A stretch of DNA of 5,321 nt from an uncultured Collinsella sp. (GCA_934654795.1 CAKUGT010000045.1:1-5321), one strand, 5' to 3'; shown: positions 1 through 5,136, counted from the first letter of the stretch. A program made the numbers and translations. Notes: generated by a model not told the origin, from the letters alone.

Positions 1-27
1 CGGTGTCCCCTTCCTTTCAAGAAAGGG

Positions 28-53
28 AAGAGGCGGGGCATGCCCCGCCTCTT
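28..53. terminator. 26-bp perfect palindrome, probable terminator of an upstream gene
   Basis: The 13 bases at 28-40 (AAGAGGCGGGGCA) are the exact reverse complement of 41-53, so an RNA from either strand would form a strong GC-rich hairpin. A weaker CCTTTC/GAAAGG hairpin sits just before it (about 14-27). The plus strand shows no clean T-run after the stem; the minus strand continues as a pyrimidine-rich tract. A terminator for a gene left of the window is the simplest reading, but the upstream gene is not visible and direction cannot be fixed. Confidence 0.5.
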
Positions 54-71
54 ACACCACATCTCTGCGCG

Positions 72-143
72 CTACCAGACCTTGGGTTCAAAGAGGCGAT
101 TTTGACCCAAATACGCTGTTACTAAACTGGTAACAGTACTCAT
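72..143 (-). CDS. Possible 23-residue microprotein on the minus strand
   Basis: An ATG at 143-141 opens a 23-codon frame closing with TAG at 74-72. The product begins MSTVTSLVTAYLGQN and ends FEPKVW. An AAAGG stretch lies about 6 nt before the ATG on the minus strand, an acceptable ribosome site. I recognise no family. The frame lies across the nested dyad of this leader, so the same bases may simply be structured non-coding DNA. A second minus-strand frame through the same bases is also open, which weakens the coding case. No separate minus promoter is evident. Treat as a candidate only. Confidence 0.2.
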   Translation of the reverse strand: MSTVTSLVTAYLGQNRLFEPKVW

Positions 144-157
144 ATTTGGCCTTTTTT
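83..157. repeat. Nested inverted repeats ending in a T6 tract
   Basis: CCAAATA (107-113) pairs exactly with TATTTGG (143-149). Inside it CTGTTAC (116-122) pairs exactly with GTAACAG (130-136) around a 7-nt loop, giving two stacked 7-bp stems separated by an asymmetric internal loop. GGCC and six T's (152-157) follow on the plus strand, the layout of a Rho-independent terminator. A third imperfect dyad, TTGGGTTCAA/TTTTGACCCAA (83-110), overlaps its left flank. It could end upstream transcription, act as an operator for the gene at 241, or be a copy of a dispersed intergenic element. The stems are seen directly; the role is inferred. Confidence 0.6.
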
Positions 158-202
158 GACCATGGGTCCTCTTGTTGGTGGCACGTGGCTGCTTCGTGCG
201 GG

Positions 203-208
203 TATCCT
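203..208 (+). promoter_or_regulatory. Possible -10 hexamer for the SPFH gene
   Basis: TATCCT at 203-208 matches four of six positions of a sigma-A type -10 and lies about 30 nt before the ribosome site (AGGAG, 231-235). No convincing -35 is found 16-18 nt upstream, so this is a weak call. Confidence 0.25.
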
Positions 209-240
209 AATGCCAACGTGTTCCTATCAGAGGAGAGACC

Positions 241-1179
241 ATGCTGTTTTCCGGTATCATCGCCGCCCTTACCAGCCTTTTGATTCCCATCATCATCCTG
301 TTGCTGCTGGTCCCCAACGCCTGCTACGTCGTTGAGCAGCAGCACGCTGTGATCATCGAGCGCTTGGGTAAGTTCAATCGTATCGTCAACGCGGGCTTCC
401 ACGTGAAGGTGCCCGTGATCGACCGCAAGGCCGCCACGGTGAGCCTGCGCACCATGAAAAACGGTTTTGGCATCGACGTTAAGACCCAGGACAACGTGAC
501 TATCGGCCTTGAGGTCTCCGCTCAGTACCACGTGAGCTACGACATGGGCGCCGGCCCGGCAGATTCGGGCATCTACAAGAGCTACTACATGCTGCAGGAG
601 CCCGTCGACCAGATGCGCGACTTCATCACCGATGCCCTGCGCTCCTCCATCCCCGTCTACACACTCGATGAGGTCTTTGCCAAGAAGGATGACATCGCCA
701 AGGATGTCAACGCTACCGTTTCCGAGCAGATGGCCGCCTACGGCTTCACCCTTGTGTCGACGCTCATCACCAAAATCGCACTGCCGACCGAGGTTGAGAA
801 CTCCATGAACGACATCAACGCTGCCCAGCGCAAGCGCGCTGCCGCGCAGGAGCTCGCCGAGGCCGACCGCATCAAGCGCGTCACCGAGGCGACCGCCGAG
901 GCCGAGGCGATGGAAAAGGCAGGCGAAGGCATCGCCAACCAGCGCAAGGCCATCGCGCTGGGCATCAAGGATTCGCTCGAGATTATCCAGGAGACGGGCG
1001 TTGGCAACGATGAGGCCAACCAGCTGTTCATGTTTACGCAGTGGACCGAGATGATGACGGAGTTCGCACGTACGGGCAAAAACTCGACGGTCGTGTTGCC
1101 GAGCGACTTTTCGCAGTCGGCCTCGATGTTCGAGCAGATGCTGGCCGCCGGCAAAGTTCAAAACGATTCGAAGGAGTAG
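241..1179 (+). CDS. SPFH/Band 7 (stomatin-like) membrane-anchored protein
   Basis: This 312-residue protein belongs to the stomatin/prohibitin/flotillin/HflK superfamily. The N-terminus is a hydrophobic anchor (about residues 4-27) with almost no charge. The SPFH domain follows (about 28-190) with typical landmarks: VVEQQHAVIIERLGKF at 30-45 and AGFHVKVPVID at 51-61. An Ala/Glu/Arg-rich helical segment (about 190-240) should form the coiled coil used for oligomerisation. The tail holds a FTQW...TGKN-VVLPS region (265-288) like the C-terminus of stomatin-like bacterial proteins. Such proteins build ring or cage scaffolds in the membrane, often around FtsH-type proteases; the partner here is unknown and no NfeD gene is adjacent. 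AGGAG at 231-235, 5 nt before the ATG, supports the start. rlmH follows after 6 nt, suggesting co-transcription. Confidence 0.93.
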   Translation: MLFSGIIAALTSLLIPIIILLLLVPNACYVVEQQHAVIIERLGKFNRIVNAGFHVKVPVIDRKAATVSLRTMKNGFGIDVKTQDNVTIGLEVSAQYHVSYDMGAGPADSGIYKSYYMLQEPVDQMRDFITDALRSSIPVYTLDEVFAKKDDIAKDVNATVSEQMAAYGFTLVSTLITKIALPTEVENSMNDINAAQRKRAAAQELAEADRIKRVTEATAEAEAMEKAGEGIANQRKAIALGIKDSLEIIQETGVGNDEANQLFMFTQWTEMMTEFARTGKNSTVVLPSDFSQSASMFEQMLAAGKVQNDSKE

Positions 1180-1185
1180 GCGCGC

Positions 1186-1656
1186 GTGAAATACACCGTC
1201 GTTTGTGTTGGTAAGCTCAAGGAGCGCTTTTGGAAGGACGCGTGCGCTGAGTACACCAAGCGCCTGGGTGCCTATGCCAAGGTGGATATCCGCGAGGTGG
1301 CCGATATCGACCCGGCTAAGGCGGGCGGTGTGGATGCTGCGCGTGACAAGGAGGGGGCGGCGATTCTTGCTGCCTTGCCGTCTCGAGCGCATGTGATCTT
1401 GCTGGCCATTGAGGGCAAGGAGCGTTCGAGTGAGGAGCTCTCGGCGAGGCTCGACGATCTTATGCTGCGAGGCAGCAGCGACATTGCCTTTGTAATCGGC
1501 GGTTCGGACGGCGTGAGTGATGAGGTGCGTGCCCGCGCCGACGAGATGCTCAGCTTTGGACGCATTACCTTGCCGCATAACCTGGCGCGCGTGGTGCTGC
1601 TAGAGCAGATTTACCGTGCCTGCAAGATCAGTCGTGGCGAGCCGTATCACAAATAG
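1186..1656 (+). CDS. rlmH: 23S rRNA (pseudouridine1915-N3)-methyltransferase RlmH
   Basis: RlmH is a SPOUT-class, SAM-dependent enzyme that methylates pseudouridine 1915 in helix 69 of 23S rRNA on assembled ribosomes. The 156 residues match the usual family length. Visible signatures are the N-terminal beta strand MKYTVVCVGKLKE, the SAM-site loop VIGGSDG (103-109), the knot segment ITLPHNLARVVLLEQIYRA (127-145) and the invariant C-terminal PYHK (153-156). The start is GTG. AAGGAG (1171-1176) sits inside the last codons of the SPFH gene, 9 nt before that GTG, so translation is probably coupled to the upstream gene. No promoter or terminator separates the two genes. The long minus-strand frame opposite is a codon-bias shadow. 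Confidence 0.97.
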   Translation: MKYTVVCVGKLKERFWKDACAEYTKRLGAYAKVDIREVADIDPAKAGGVDAARDKEGAAILAALPSRAHVILLAIEGKERSSEELSARLDDLMLRGSSDIAFVIGGSDGVSDEVRARADEMLSFGRITLPHNLARVVLLEQIYRACKISRGEPYHK

Positions 1657-1729
1657 GTCGGCAATACGAAACAATAGCGTGGGACAATACCTTTCGTTCT
1701 GAGGAATGTGTCTGAAAGGACTATGTGAT

Positions 1730-2500
1730 ATGAAGATTGGATTTGTCGGTTTTGGCAATATGGCGAGCGCTATGGCTGATGGCTGGATCGCTGCCGGTGT
1801 AGCTGCGAGCGACATGTGCGCCTGTGCGGGTCGCTACGACGCACTGGTTGAGCGCTGTGAGGCGCGCGGGATGGCCGCTTGCCACGATGCCGCCGAGGTT
1901 GTCGCCGCATCCGATATCGTGGTCGCTGCGGTCAAGCCGTACATGATTGAGAAGGTATTCGCCCCGCTCAAGGATGCTCTTGCCAAAAAGGTCGTTCTGT
2001 CGGTTGCCTGGACCTGGGACAGTGCCAAGTGGGAGCAGGTCCTGCCGGGCGTCGCGCATATCTCGACGGTGCCCAACACGCCGGTTTCGGTGGGCGAGGG
2101 TGTCATCGCCTGCGAAAAGTCCTCTACGCTCAACGGCGAGCAGCGTGCTGTTGTGCTCGACCTGCTCGGTAAGCTTGGCGCTGTCGTCGAGCTCGATACG
2201 AGCCTGCTGTTTGTGGGCGGCACGGTGGGTGGTTGCGCTCCGGCATTCGTCGCCATGGCGATCGAGGCCCTGGGCGATGCGGCGGTCAAGCACGGTATCC
2301 CGCGCGCCGATGCCTATCGCATTGTGAGCCAGATGGTGCTGGGTACGGCAAAGCTGCAGCTTGCAACTGGCCAGCATCCTGCGGCGATGAAGGATGCCGT
2401 GTGCTCGCCCGGCGGTGCCACCATCAAGGGCGTCGTTGCGCTCGAGGACGCCGGCATGCGCAGCGCCCTGGTCAAGGCAATCGACGCAACCCTCCAGTAA
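1730..2500 (+). CDS. proC: Pyrroline-5-carboxylate reductase ProC
   Basis: ProC reduces 1-pyrroline-5-carboxylate to L-proline with NAD(P)H, the last step of proline synthesis in the cytosol. The 256 residues start with a Rossmann dinucleotide motif, MKIGFVGFGNMASAM (GxGxxA type), followed by the AVKPYMIEKV segment (67-76). VPNTPVSVGEG (114-124) is the conserved substrate-side loop. The C-terminal helical dimer domain carries the family signature KDAVCSPGGATIKGV (221-235). Odd points are an Ala at 170 where many members have Gly (GGCAPAF rather than SGxGPA) and a Trp-rich SVAWTWDS stretch (91-98) where an AGI motif is common. The ATG at 1730 is preferred over one at 1706: AAAGGA (1715-1720) is 9 nt away and homology begins at MKIGF. 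The 73-nt gap after rlmH has no terminator. Confidence 0.93.
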   Translation: MKIGFVGFGNMASAMADGWIAAGVAASDMCACAGRYDALVERCEARGMAACHDAAEVVAASDIVVAAVKPYMIEKVFAPLKDALAKKVVLSVAWTWDSAKWEQVLPGVAHISTVPNTPVSVGEGVIACEKSSTLNGEQRAVVLDLLGKLGAVVELDTSLLFVGGTVGGCAPAFVAMAIEALGDAAVKHGIPRADAYRIVSQMVLGTAKLQLATGQHPAAMKDAVCSPGGATIKGVVALEDAGMRSALVKAIDATLQ

Positions 2501-2660
2501 AACCGACCAAAAAAGGGACAGTTTATTTTGGCAGGTTTTTCCTGCGGTTTTGTCCTTTTAGCGAAAAGTGCCCCGCAACTGGCTCAATTCCAGTTGCGGG
2601 GCACTTGCGTTTGCCCAGATAAAACCGACCAAAATAAACCTGTCCCTTTTTGGCAGGTTA
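2499..2660. repeat. Nested inverted-repeat element between convergent genes
   Basis: The outer arms are about 25-35 bp inverted copies: 2507-2531 matches the reverse complement of 2629-2653 except for two single-base indels, and similarity extends into the flanking AAAACC bases. Each arm is itself nearly palindromic (ACCAAAA ... TTTTGG with flanking AACC/GGTT). Between them is a perfect 17-bp hairpin at 2566-2606. The element starts in the proC stop codon and ends in the stop codon of the minus-strand gene, so it fills the whole convergent space. It most likely works as a bidirectional terminator and may be a copy of a dispersed family. The left arm has a T5 tail (2536-2540) serving proC. Confidence 0.75.
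2566..2606. terminator. 17-bp perfect hairpin, bidirectional terminator
   Basis: AAGTGCCCCGCAACTGG (2566-2582) pairs exactly with 2590-2606 around the 7-nt loop CTCAATT. Reading on the minus strand the stem is followed by TTTT then CGC (2567-2561), fitting termination of the 57-residue gene. On the plus strand only short T tracts follow. Convergent placement supports a two-way role. Confidence 0.75.
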
Positions 2661-2831
2661 GTCCCAGAAGCTGTCTTCTTCGTCCTCGGACTTGGGGCCG
2701 CGGTCGACATACATCTTATGGGTGCGCTTCTCCATTACAAAGGCAATAATCGCAAACAGCAGGATGCCGCCGGCGAAAAGGATGGCAAAACCGGTGCGGG
2801 TGCCAAACAAAAAGGAAAAAACTGCGTCCAT
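2658..2831 (-). CDS. Small single-pass membrane protein, 57 residues, unknown function
   Basis: An ATG at 2831-2829 opens a 57-codon frame ending in TAA at 2660-2658. A good ribosome site, AAGAAGG, lies 6 nt before the ATG. The product starts MDAVFSFLFGTRTGF and has a hydrophobic helix at about residues 14-32 (AILFAGGILLFAIIAFV). A basic stretch follows (EKRTHK, 34-39), then a strongly acidic tail, KSEDEEDSFWD. The positive-inside rule predicts the C-terminal tail in the cytoplasm. I recognise no family. Codon choice resembles the neighbours (many C/G third positions), and a terminator and divergent promoter region frame it. It converges on proC and diverges from serS. Its short length would make it easy to miss in routine gene calling. 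Confidence 0.75.
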   Translation of the reverse strand: MDAVFSFLFGTRTGFAILFAGGILLFAIIAFVMEKRTHKMYVDRGPKSEDEEDSFWD

Positions 2832-2855
2832 TGGGTGCCTTCTTGCGTAGTTGAG

Positions 2856-2913
2856 TTGGGTCGTAAACGCTCATAAGTATATACTTGCCCATACATGTAC
2901 AAGGTTGCAACCT
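2856..2913. promoter_or_regulatory. Divergent promoter region of serS and the small membrane protein, with three palindromes
   Basis: AAGTATATACTT (2875-2886) is a 12-bp palindrome that supplies a TATACT -10 hexamer on both strands: plus 2880-2885, and minus 2881-2876. On the plus strand TTGGGT (2856-2861) is a weak -35 with an 18-bp spacer. On the minus strand CCTTGT sits at the 17-bp position. TACATGTA (2892-2899) and AGGTTGCAACCT (2902-2913, 12-bp perfect palindrome) follow. The latter two could be regulator sites lying in the serS leader and near the minus-strand -35. The sequences are seen directly; promoter activity is inferred. Confidence 0.5.
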
Positions 2914-2942
2914 AAATGGAATGTATATCGCCGGAGGATCTA

Positions 2943-4226
2943 ATGCTTGATATCAAGTTTGTTCGCGAGAACCCCGATGCCATCGATGTCGCCATGGCAA
3001 ACCGCCAGACGTCTTGGGATCGCGAGAAGTTCTTTGAGCTCGACGACGAGCGTCGTGCCGTCATCACCGAGGTTGAGGAACTTCAAGCCACGCGCAATGC
3101 CGAGTCCAAGAAGATCGGCGCCCTGATGAAGGAGGGCAAGAAGGACGAGGCCGAGGCCGCCAAGGAGGCCGTGCGCGCCGTCAACGAGAAGATTGACGGT
3201 CTGGCCGAGCGCCGCACCGCCCTCGAGCAGGAGCAGTACGACTTCATGGCTCACCTGCCCAACATTCCTTGCGAGGCCACGCCGTACGGCAAGGACGAGG
3301 ACGAGAACATCGAGCGCCGTCGTTGGGGCACCCCGCGCGAGTTCGACTTCGACTTTAAGCCGCACTGGGATCTGGGCACCGACCTCGACATCCTTGACTT
3401 CGAGCGCGGCAACAAGCTCTCCGGCAGCCGCTTCACCGTTCTCGGTGGCGCCGGCGCCCGTCTTGAGCGCGCCCTCATCAACTTCTTCCTCGATACGCAC
3501 ACCAGCCGTGGTTTTAAGGAGTGGTGGCCGCCCATCGTCGTCAAGCGTCAGACCATGTTCGGCACGGGCCAGCTGCCCAAGTTCGAGGACGACGCCTATC
3601 ACGTCTCGGGCGACAACTTCCTGATCCCCACCGCCGAGGTCGTGCTCACCAACCTGCACGCCGGTGAGGTCCTCGACGCCGATACCCTGCCGCGCCGCTA
3701 CACCGCCTTCACCCCCTGCTTCCGCGAGGAGGCCGGCTCTGCTGGTCGCGATACCCGCGGCATCATTCGCCAGCACGAGTTCGACAAGGTCGAGATGGTC
3801 AAGTTCGCTAAGCCGGAGGAGTCCGACGAGGAGCTCGAGAGCATGACCGCCGAGGCCGAGTACCTGCTGCAGCAGCTGGGTCTTCCGTATCGCGTGATTA
3901 GCCTGTGCACCGGCGACCTGGGCTTCTCTGCCCGTCAGACCTACGACGTCGAGGTCTGGCTGCCGAGCTACAACGCCTACAAGGAGATCAGCTCCTGCTC
4001 CAACTGCGGTGACTTCCAGGCTCGCCGCGCCAACATCAAGTATCGCGACCCCGAGAACTTCAAGGGTTCGCGCTACCTGCACACCCTTAACGGTTCCGGC
4101 CTGCCGGCTGGTCGTACCATGGCTGCCATTCTGGAGAACTACCAGAACGCCGACGGCACCATCACGATCCCCGAGGTTCTGCGTCCCTACATGGGCGGCC
4201 TCGAGAAGATTGAGCCGGTCGCGTAA
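2943..4226 (+). CDS. serS: Seryl-tRNA synthetase SerRS
   Basis: SerRS is a class II aminoacyl-tRNA synthetase that charges tRNA-Ser (and tRNA-Sec where present) with serine. The 427 residues match the bacterial length. Residues 1-105 form the antiparallel coiled-coil arm that grips the long variable arm of tRNA-Ser, rich in Glu, Lys and Ala. The catalytic core shows the serine-site TAE (230-232), motif 2 with FREE (260-263) and RQHEF (276-280), [17 protein letters not shown] (323-339), and motif 3 [17 protein letters not shown] (385-401) with its invariant Arg at 391. GGAGG at 2933-2937 is 5 nt from the ATG at 2943; an upstream ATG at 2916 lacks a ribosome site and would add nine non-homologous residues. 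Codon use is strongly biased to C endings, as expected for high expression. No T-box leader is seen. Confidence 0.98.
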   Translation: MLDIKFVRENPDAIDVAMANRQTSWDREKFFELDDERRAVITEVEELQATRNAESKKIGALMKEGKKDEAEAAKEAVRAVNEKIDGLAERRTALEQEQYDFMAHLPNIPCEATPYGKDEDENIERRRWGTPREFDFDFKPHWDLGTDLDILDFERGNKLSGSRFTVLGGAGARLERALINFFLDTHTSRGFKEWWPPIVVKRQTMFGTGQLPKFEDDAYHVSGDNFLIPTAEVVLTNLHAGEVLDADTLPRRYTAFTPCFREEAGSAGRDTRGIIRQHEFDKVEMVKFAKPEESDEELESMTAEAEYLLQQLGLPYRVISLCTGDLGFSARQTYDVEVWLPSYNAYKEISSCSNCGDFQARRANIKYRDPENFKGSRYLHTLNGSGLPAGRTMAAILENYQNADGTITIPEVLRPYMGGLEKIEPVA

Positions 4227-4249
4227 CTTGGCTGCATAGGCGATATGCA

Positions 4250-4277
4250 AGGGCGCTCCTTCGGGGGCGCCCTATTT
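4250..4277 (+). terminator. Rho-independent terminator after serS
   Basis: AGGGCGCTCC (4250-4259) pairs with GGGGCGCCCT (4264-4273), ten pairs with one G-U, closed by a TTCG tetraloop (4260-4263). ATTT follows. It begins 24 nt after the serS stop. Confidence 0.88.
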
Positions 4278-4327
4278 CGTGCGCAGGTCCATACCATGCC
4301 GTGCGGACAGCTCAATAGAAAATACAC

Positions 4328-4339
4328 GAACAACTGTTC
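4328..4339. promoter_or_regulatory. Candidate LexA (SOS) box
   Basis: The sequence CGAAC-AACT-GTTCT contains GAAC-N4-GTTC (4328-4339), an exact match to the conserved core of the LexA operator of Gram-positive bacteria and Actinobacteria. The outer 5' C matches as well; the 3' outer base is T rather than G. It overlaps the position expected for the -35 of the promoter serving the gene at 4400, where a repressor would block RNA polymerase. Site match is seen; LexA binding is inferred. Confidence 0.5.
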
Positions 4340-4366
4340 TGTATACAGTCATCTACCTGCTATGCT
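4339..4366 (+). promoter_or_regulatory. Extended -10 promoter with an adjacent palindrome
   Basis: TATGCT (4361-4366) preceded by TGC (4358-4360) forms an extended -10 element, which can function without a good -35; none is evident. CTGTATACAG (4339-4348) is a perfect 10-bp palindrome sharing one base with the candidate LexA box and covering the -35 position. The predicted start of transcription is near 4373, about 27 nt before the ATG at 4400. Confidence 0.5.
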
Positions 4367-4399
4367 TTTACTAGATAAGAGCGAGAGAAAGGGGATGCG

Positions 4400-4777
4400 A
4401 TGGAGCTGTTTGATGATCGGGTGGTTTTGTTTGAGAGCGACGAGGGCGGGGAGTACCTGCTTGTAACGTGTGAGCCGTCTGGCATGGGTGGCCTGGTGGT
4501 TCGACAGACGAGCGGGGGGCCGTTGACGCAATGGTGCTACGAGGAGTCGCCTCATGTGGTTGAGACGTTTGTGCCACGCGAGGGACTTGCGGCACTTGAG
4601 CACTTCTATGGGGTTGGAACTTCTAACCAGGTTGCTCGCATGCTGAGCATCTCGTTTGCCGACTACGATTGTGCCCAACGGGTGCGGTCACTTTTGGGGG
4701 AGCTTGGCGCCGGGTTCGATGTGATTGAAAAGCCAATCGATCGCACGAGAAGCATTGGTGCTCGCGGTGCAGCATGA
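4400..4777 (+). CDS. Conserved-looking hypothetical protein, 125 residues
   Basis: I do not recognise this protein. It starts MELFDDRVVLFESDEGGEYL and is soluble-looking: no signal peptide and no membrane helix. It appears mixed alpha/beta, with two likely strands in the first 40 residues, a helical centre (about 60-85) and an SFADYDCAQRVRSLLGELGAGF segment (85-106) that looks like a packed helix. The last 15 residues are basic and probably disordered. AAAGGGG (4388-4394) lies 5 nt before the ATG at 4400; an ATG at 4395 is in another frame. The gene stands alone, flanked by the serS terminator and the tRNA promoter, and has its own extended -10 promoter overlapped by a possible LexA box. G-rich codons are more frequent than in serS, suggesting lower expression. 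A damage-inducible role is inference only. Confidence 0.8.
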   Translation: MELFDDRVVLFESDEGGEYLLVTCEPSGMGGLVVRQTSGGPLTQWCYEESPHVVETFVPREGLAALEHFYGVGTSNQVARMLSISFADYDCAQRVRSLLGELGAGFDVIEKPIDRTRSIGARGAA

Positions 4778-4814
4778 CAAATTACGGTCTCGAGAAAAAA
4801 GTTTGAGATTGTGC

Positions 4815-4846
4815 TTGACTCTAATGAACTAAAGTGGTTTTATATG
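4815..4846 (+). promoter_or_regulatory. Promoter of tRNA-Arg copy 1
   Basis: TTGACT (4815-4820) is a strong -35. An AT-rich TTTTATATG run (4838-4846) supplies the -10 at 17-20 bp spacing, with no perfect hexamer. The -35 lies 41 nt before the tRNA, the same distance as in the second tRNA unit. Confidence 0.65.
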
Positions 4847-4855
4847 TCTTGCGCT

Positions 4856-4932
4856 GCGGCGTTACCTCAGCTGGATAGAGGGTCTGACTACGAATCAGAA
4901 CGTCATAGGTTCGAATCCTATACGCCGCACCA
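4856..4932 (+). tRNA. tRNA-Arg (anticodon ACG), CCA encoded
   Basis: The 77-nt gene folds completely. Acceptor GCGGCGT pairs with ACGCCGC (4922-4928), then discriminator A and encoded CCA. The D-arm is CCTC/GAGG with the GG pair in its loop, and the anticodon stem is TCTGA/TCAGA. The loop CTACGAA gives anticodon ACG at 4890-4892. The variable loop is ACGTC and the T-arm is ATAGG-TTCGAAT-CCTAT. A34 is normally edited to inosine by TadA, so it reads CGU, CGC and CGA. It has its own promoter and terminator. Confidence 0.97.
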
Positions 4933-5017
4933 ATTGAAATTGAAAGCCTCCGGCAACGGGGGCTTTTCTTTTATGGCAACACCGCATGGATTCGAACCTC
5001 GGTCGAGGCGCGGGCGT
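4913..5017 (+). repeat. Direct repeat, copy 1 (includes the tRNA-Arg 3' end)
   Basis: This 105-bp stretch recurs at 5104-5208, a shift of 191 bp with no gap. The first 62 bp (to 4974) are identical: they hold the last 20 nt of the tRNA, the linker and the terminator. The remaining 43 bp differ at six positions (4975, 4976, 4978, 4979, 4992, 5013). The repeat starts inside the T-loop of the tRNA. Confidence 0.95.
4946..4973 (+). terminator. Terminator of tRNA-Arg copy 1
   Basis: GCCTCCG (4946-4952) pairs with CGGGGGC (4957-4963), seven pairs with one G-U, closed by a GCAA (GNRA) tetraloop. TTTTCTTTTA follows and AAA precedes the stem. It begins 14 nt after the tRNA CCA. Confidence 0.92.
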
Positions 5018-5103
5018 AAAGAAAACGCGGAGCGTTTTTAGCCCGCGGGCGAGCGCGCCGGCAGGCGGGCGAAGCCGGTGCGGATCCGCGAAGCGGATGC
5101 GCG
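5018..5103. other. 86-bp GC-rich block with three GNA-triloop hairpins
   Basis: The block lies between the two 105-bp repeat copies and is absent after the second copy. Three mini-hairpins are visible: AAAACGC-GGA-GCGTTTT (5022-5038, with a fifth T), GGC-GAA-GCC (5068-5076, inside a wider CCGGC/GCCGG pairing) and ATCCGC-GAA-GCGGAT (5084-5098). All have a triloop of the GNA type. No plausible gene is present: open frames through it merely continue into the repeats. It resembles a REP-like intergenic element; no function can be assigned. Confidence 0.6.
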
Positions 5104-5123
5104 GAATCCTATACGCCGCACCA
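5104..5123 (+). pseudogene. Orphan 3' end of tRNA-Arg (remnant)
   Basis: These 20 nt repeat the last 20 nt of the tRNA-Arg at 4913-4932, covering the T-loop part, 3' T-stem, 3' acceptor strand, discriminator and CCA. No 5' tRNA sequence precedes it: the upstream bases are the GC-rich hairpin block. It cannot fold as a tRNA. It is either what remains after a deletion in a tRNA array or one end of an old integration event. Confidence 0.8.
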
Positions 5124-5136
5124 ATTGAAATTGAAA

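Noticed and set aside
88..1578. 496-residue open frame on the minus strand
   Set aside because: It runs antisense to the SPFH gene and rlmH, both of which carry family motifs and ribosome sites. Long antisense frames are expected from strongly GC-biased third codon positions. The product is low-complexity with no recognisable domain.
1706..1729. Upstream ATG start for proC adding eight residues
   Set aside because: GAGGA touches the ATG, leaving no spacer, and the extra residues precede the Rossmann strand that normally begins the protein.
1657..1729. Promoter for proC built on CAATAC repeats (1662, 1685)
   Set aside because: ACAATA and GACAAT resemble -10 elements, but no -35 lies at suitable spacing; read-through from rlmH is equally likely.
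2233..2876. Plus-strand frames overlapping the proC end and the small minus-strand gene
   Set aside because: They read through the inverted-repeat element, lack ribosome sites and have unlikely composition.
2916..2942. Upstream ATG start for serS adding nine residues
   Set aside because: It has no ribosome site, and the real GGAGG would then lie inside the coding region. [11 protein letters not shown] is the usual SerRS N-terminus.
2832..2942. T-box riboswitch before serS
   Set aside because: The interval is only 111 nt, with no T-box core sequence, no specifier stem and no antiterminator; the dyads are short DNA palindromes.
2940..4250. 436-residue minus-strand frame opposite serS
   Set aside because: serS is certain from its class II motifs. 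The antisense frame mirrors its codon bias, is rich in Leu, Val, Gly and Ala, and has no domain signature.
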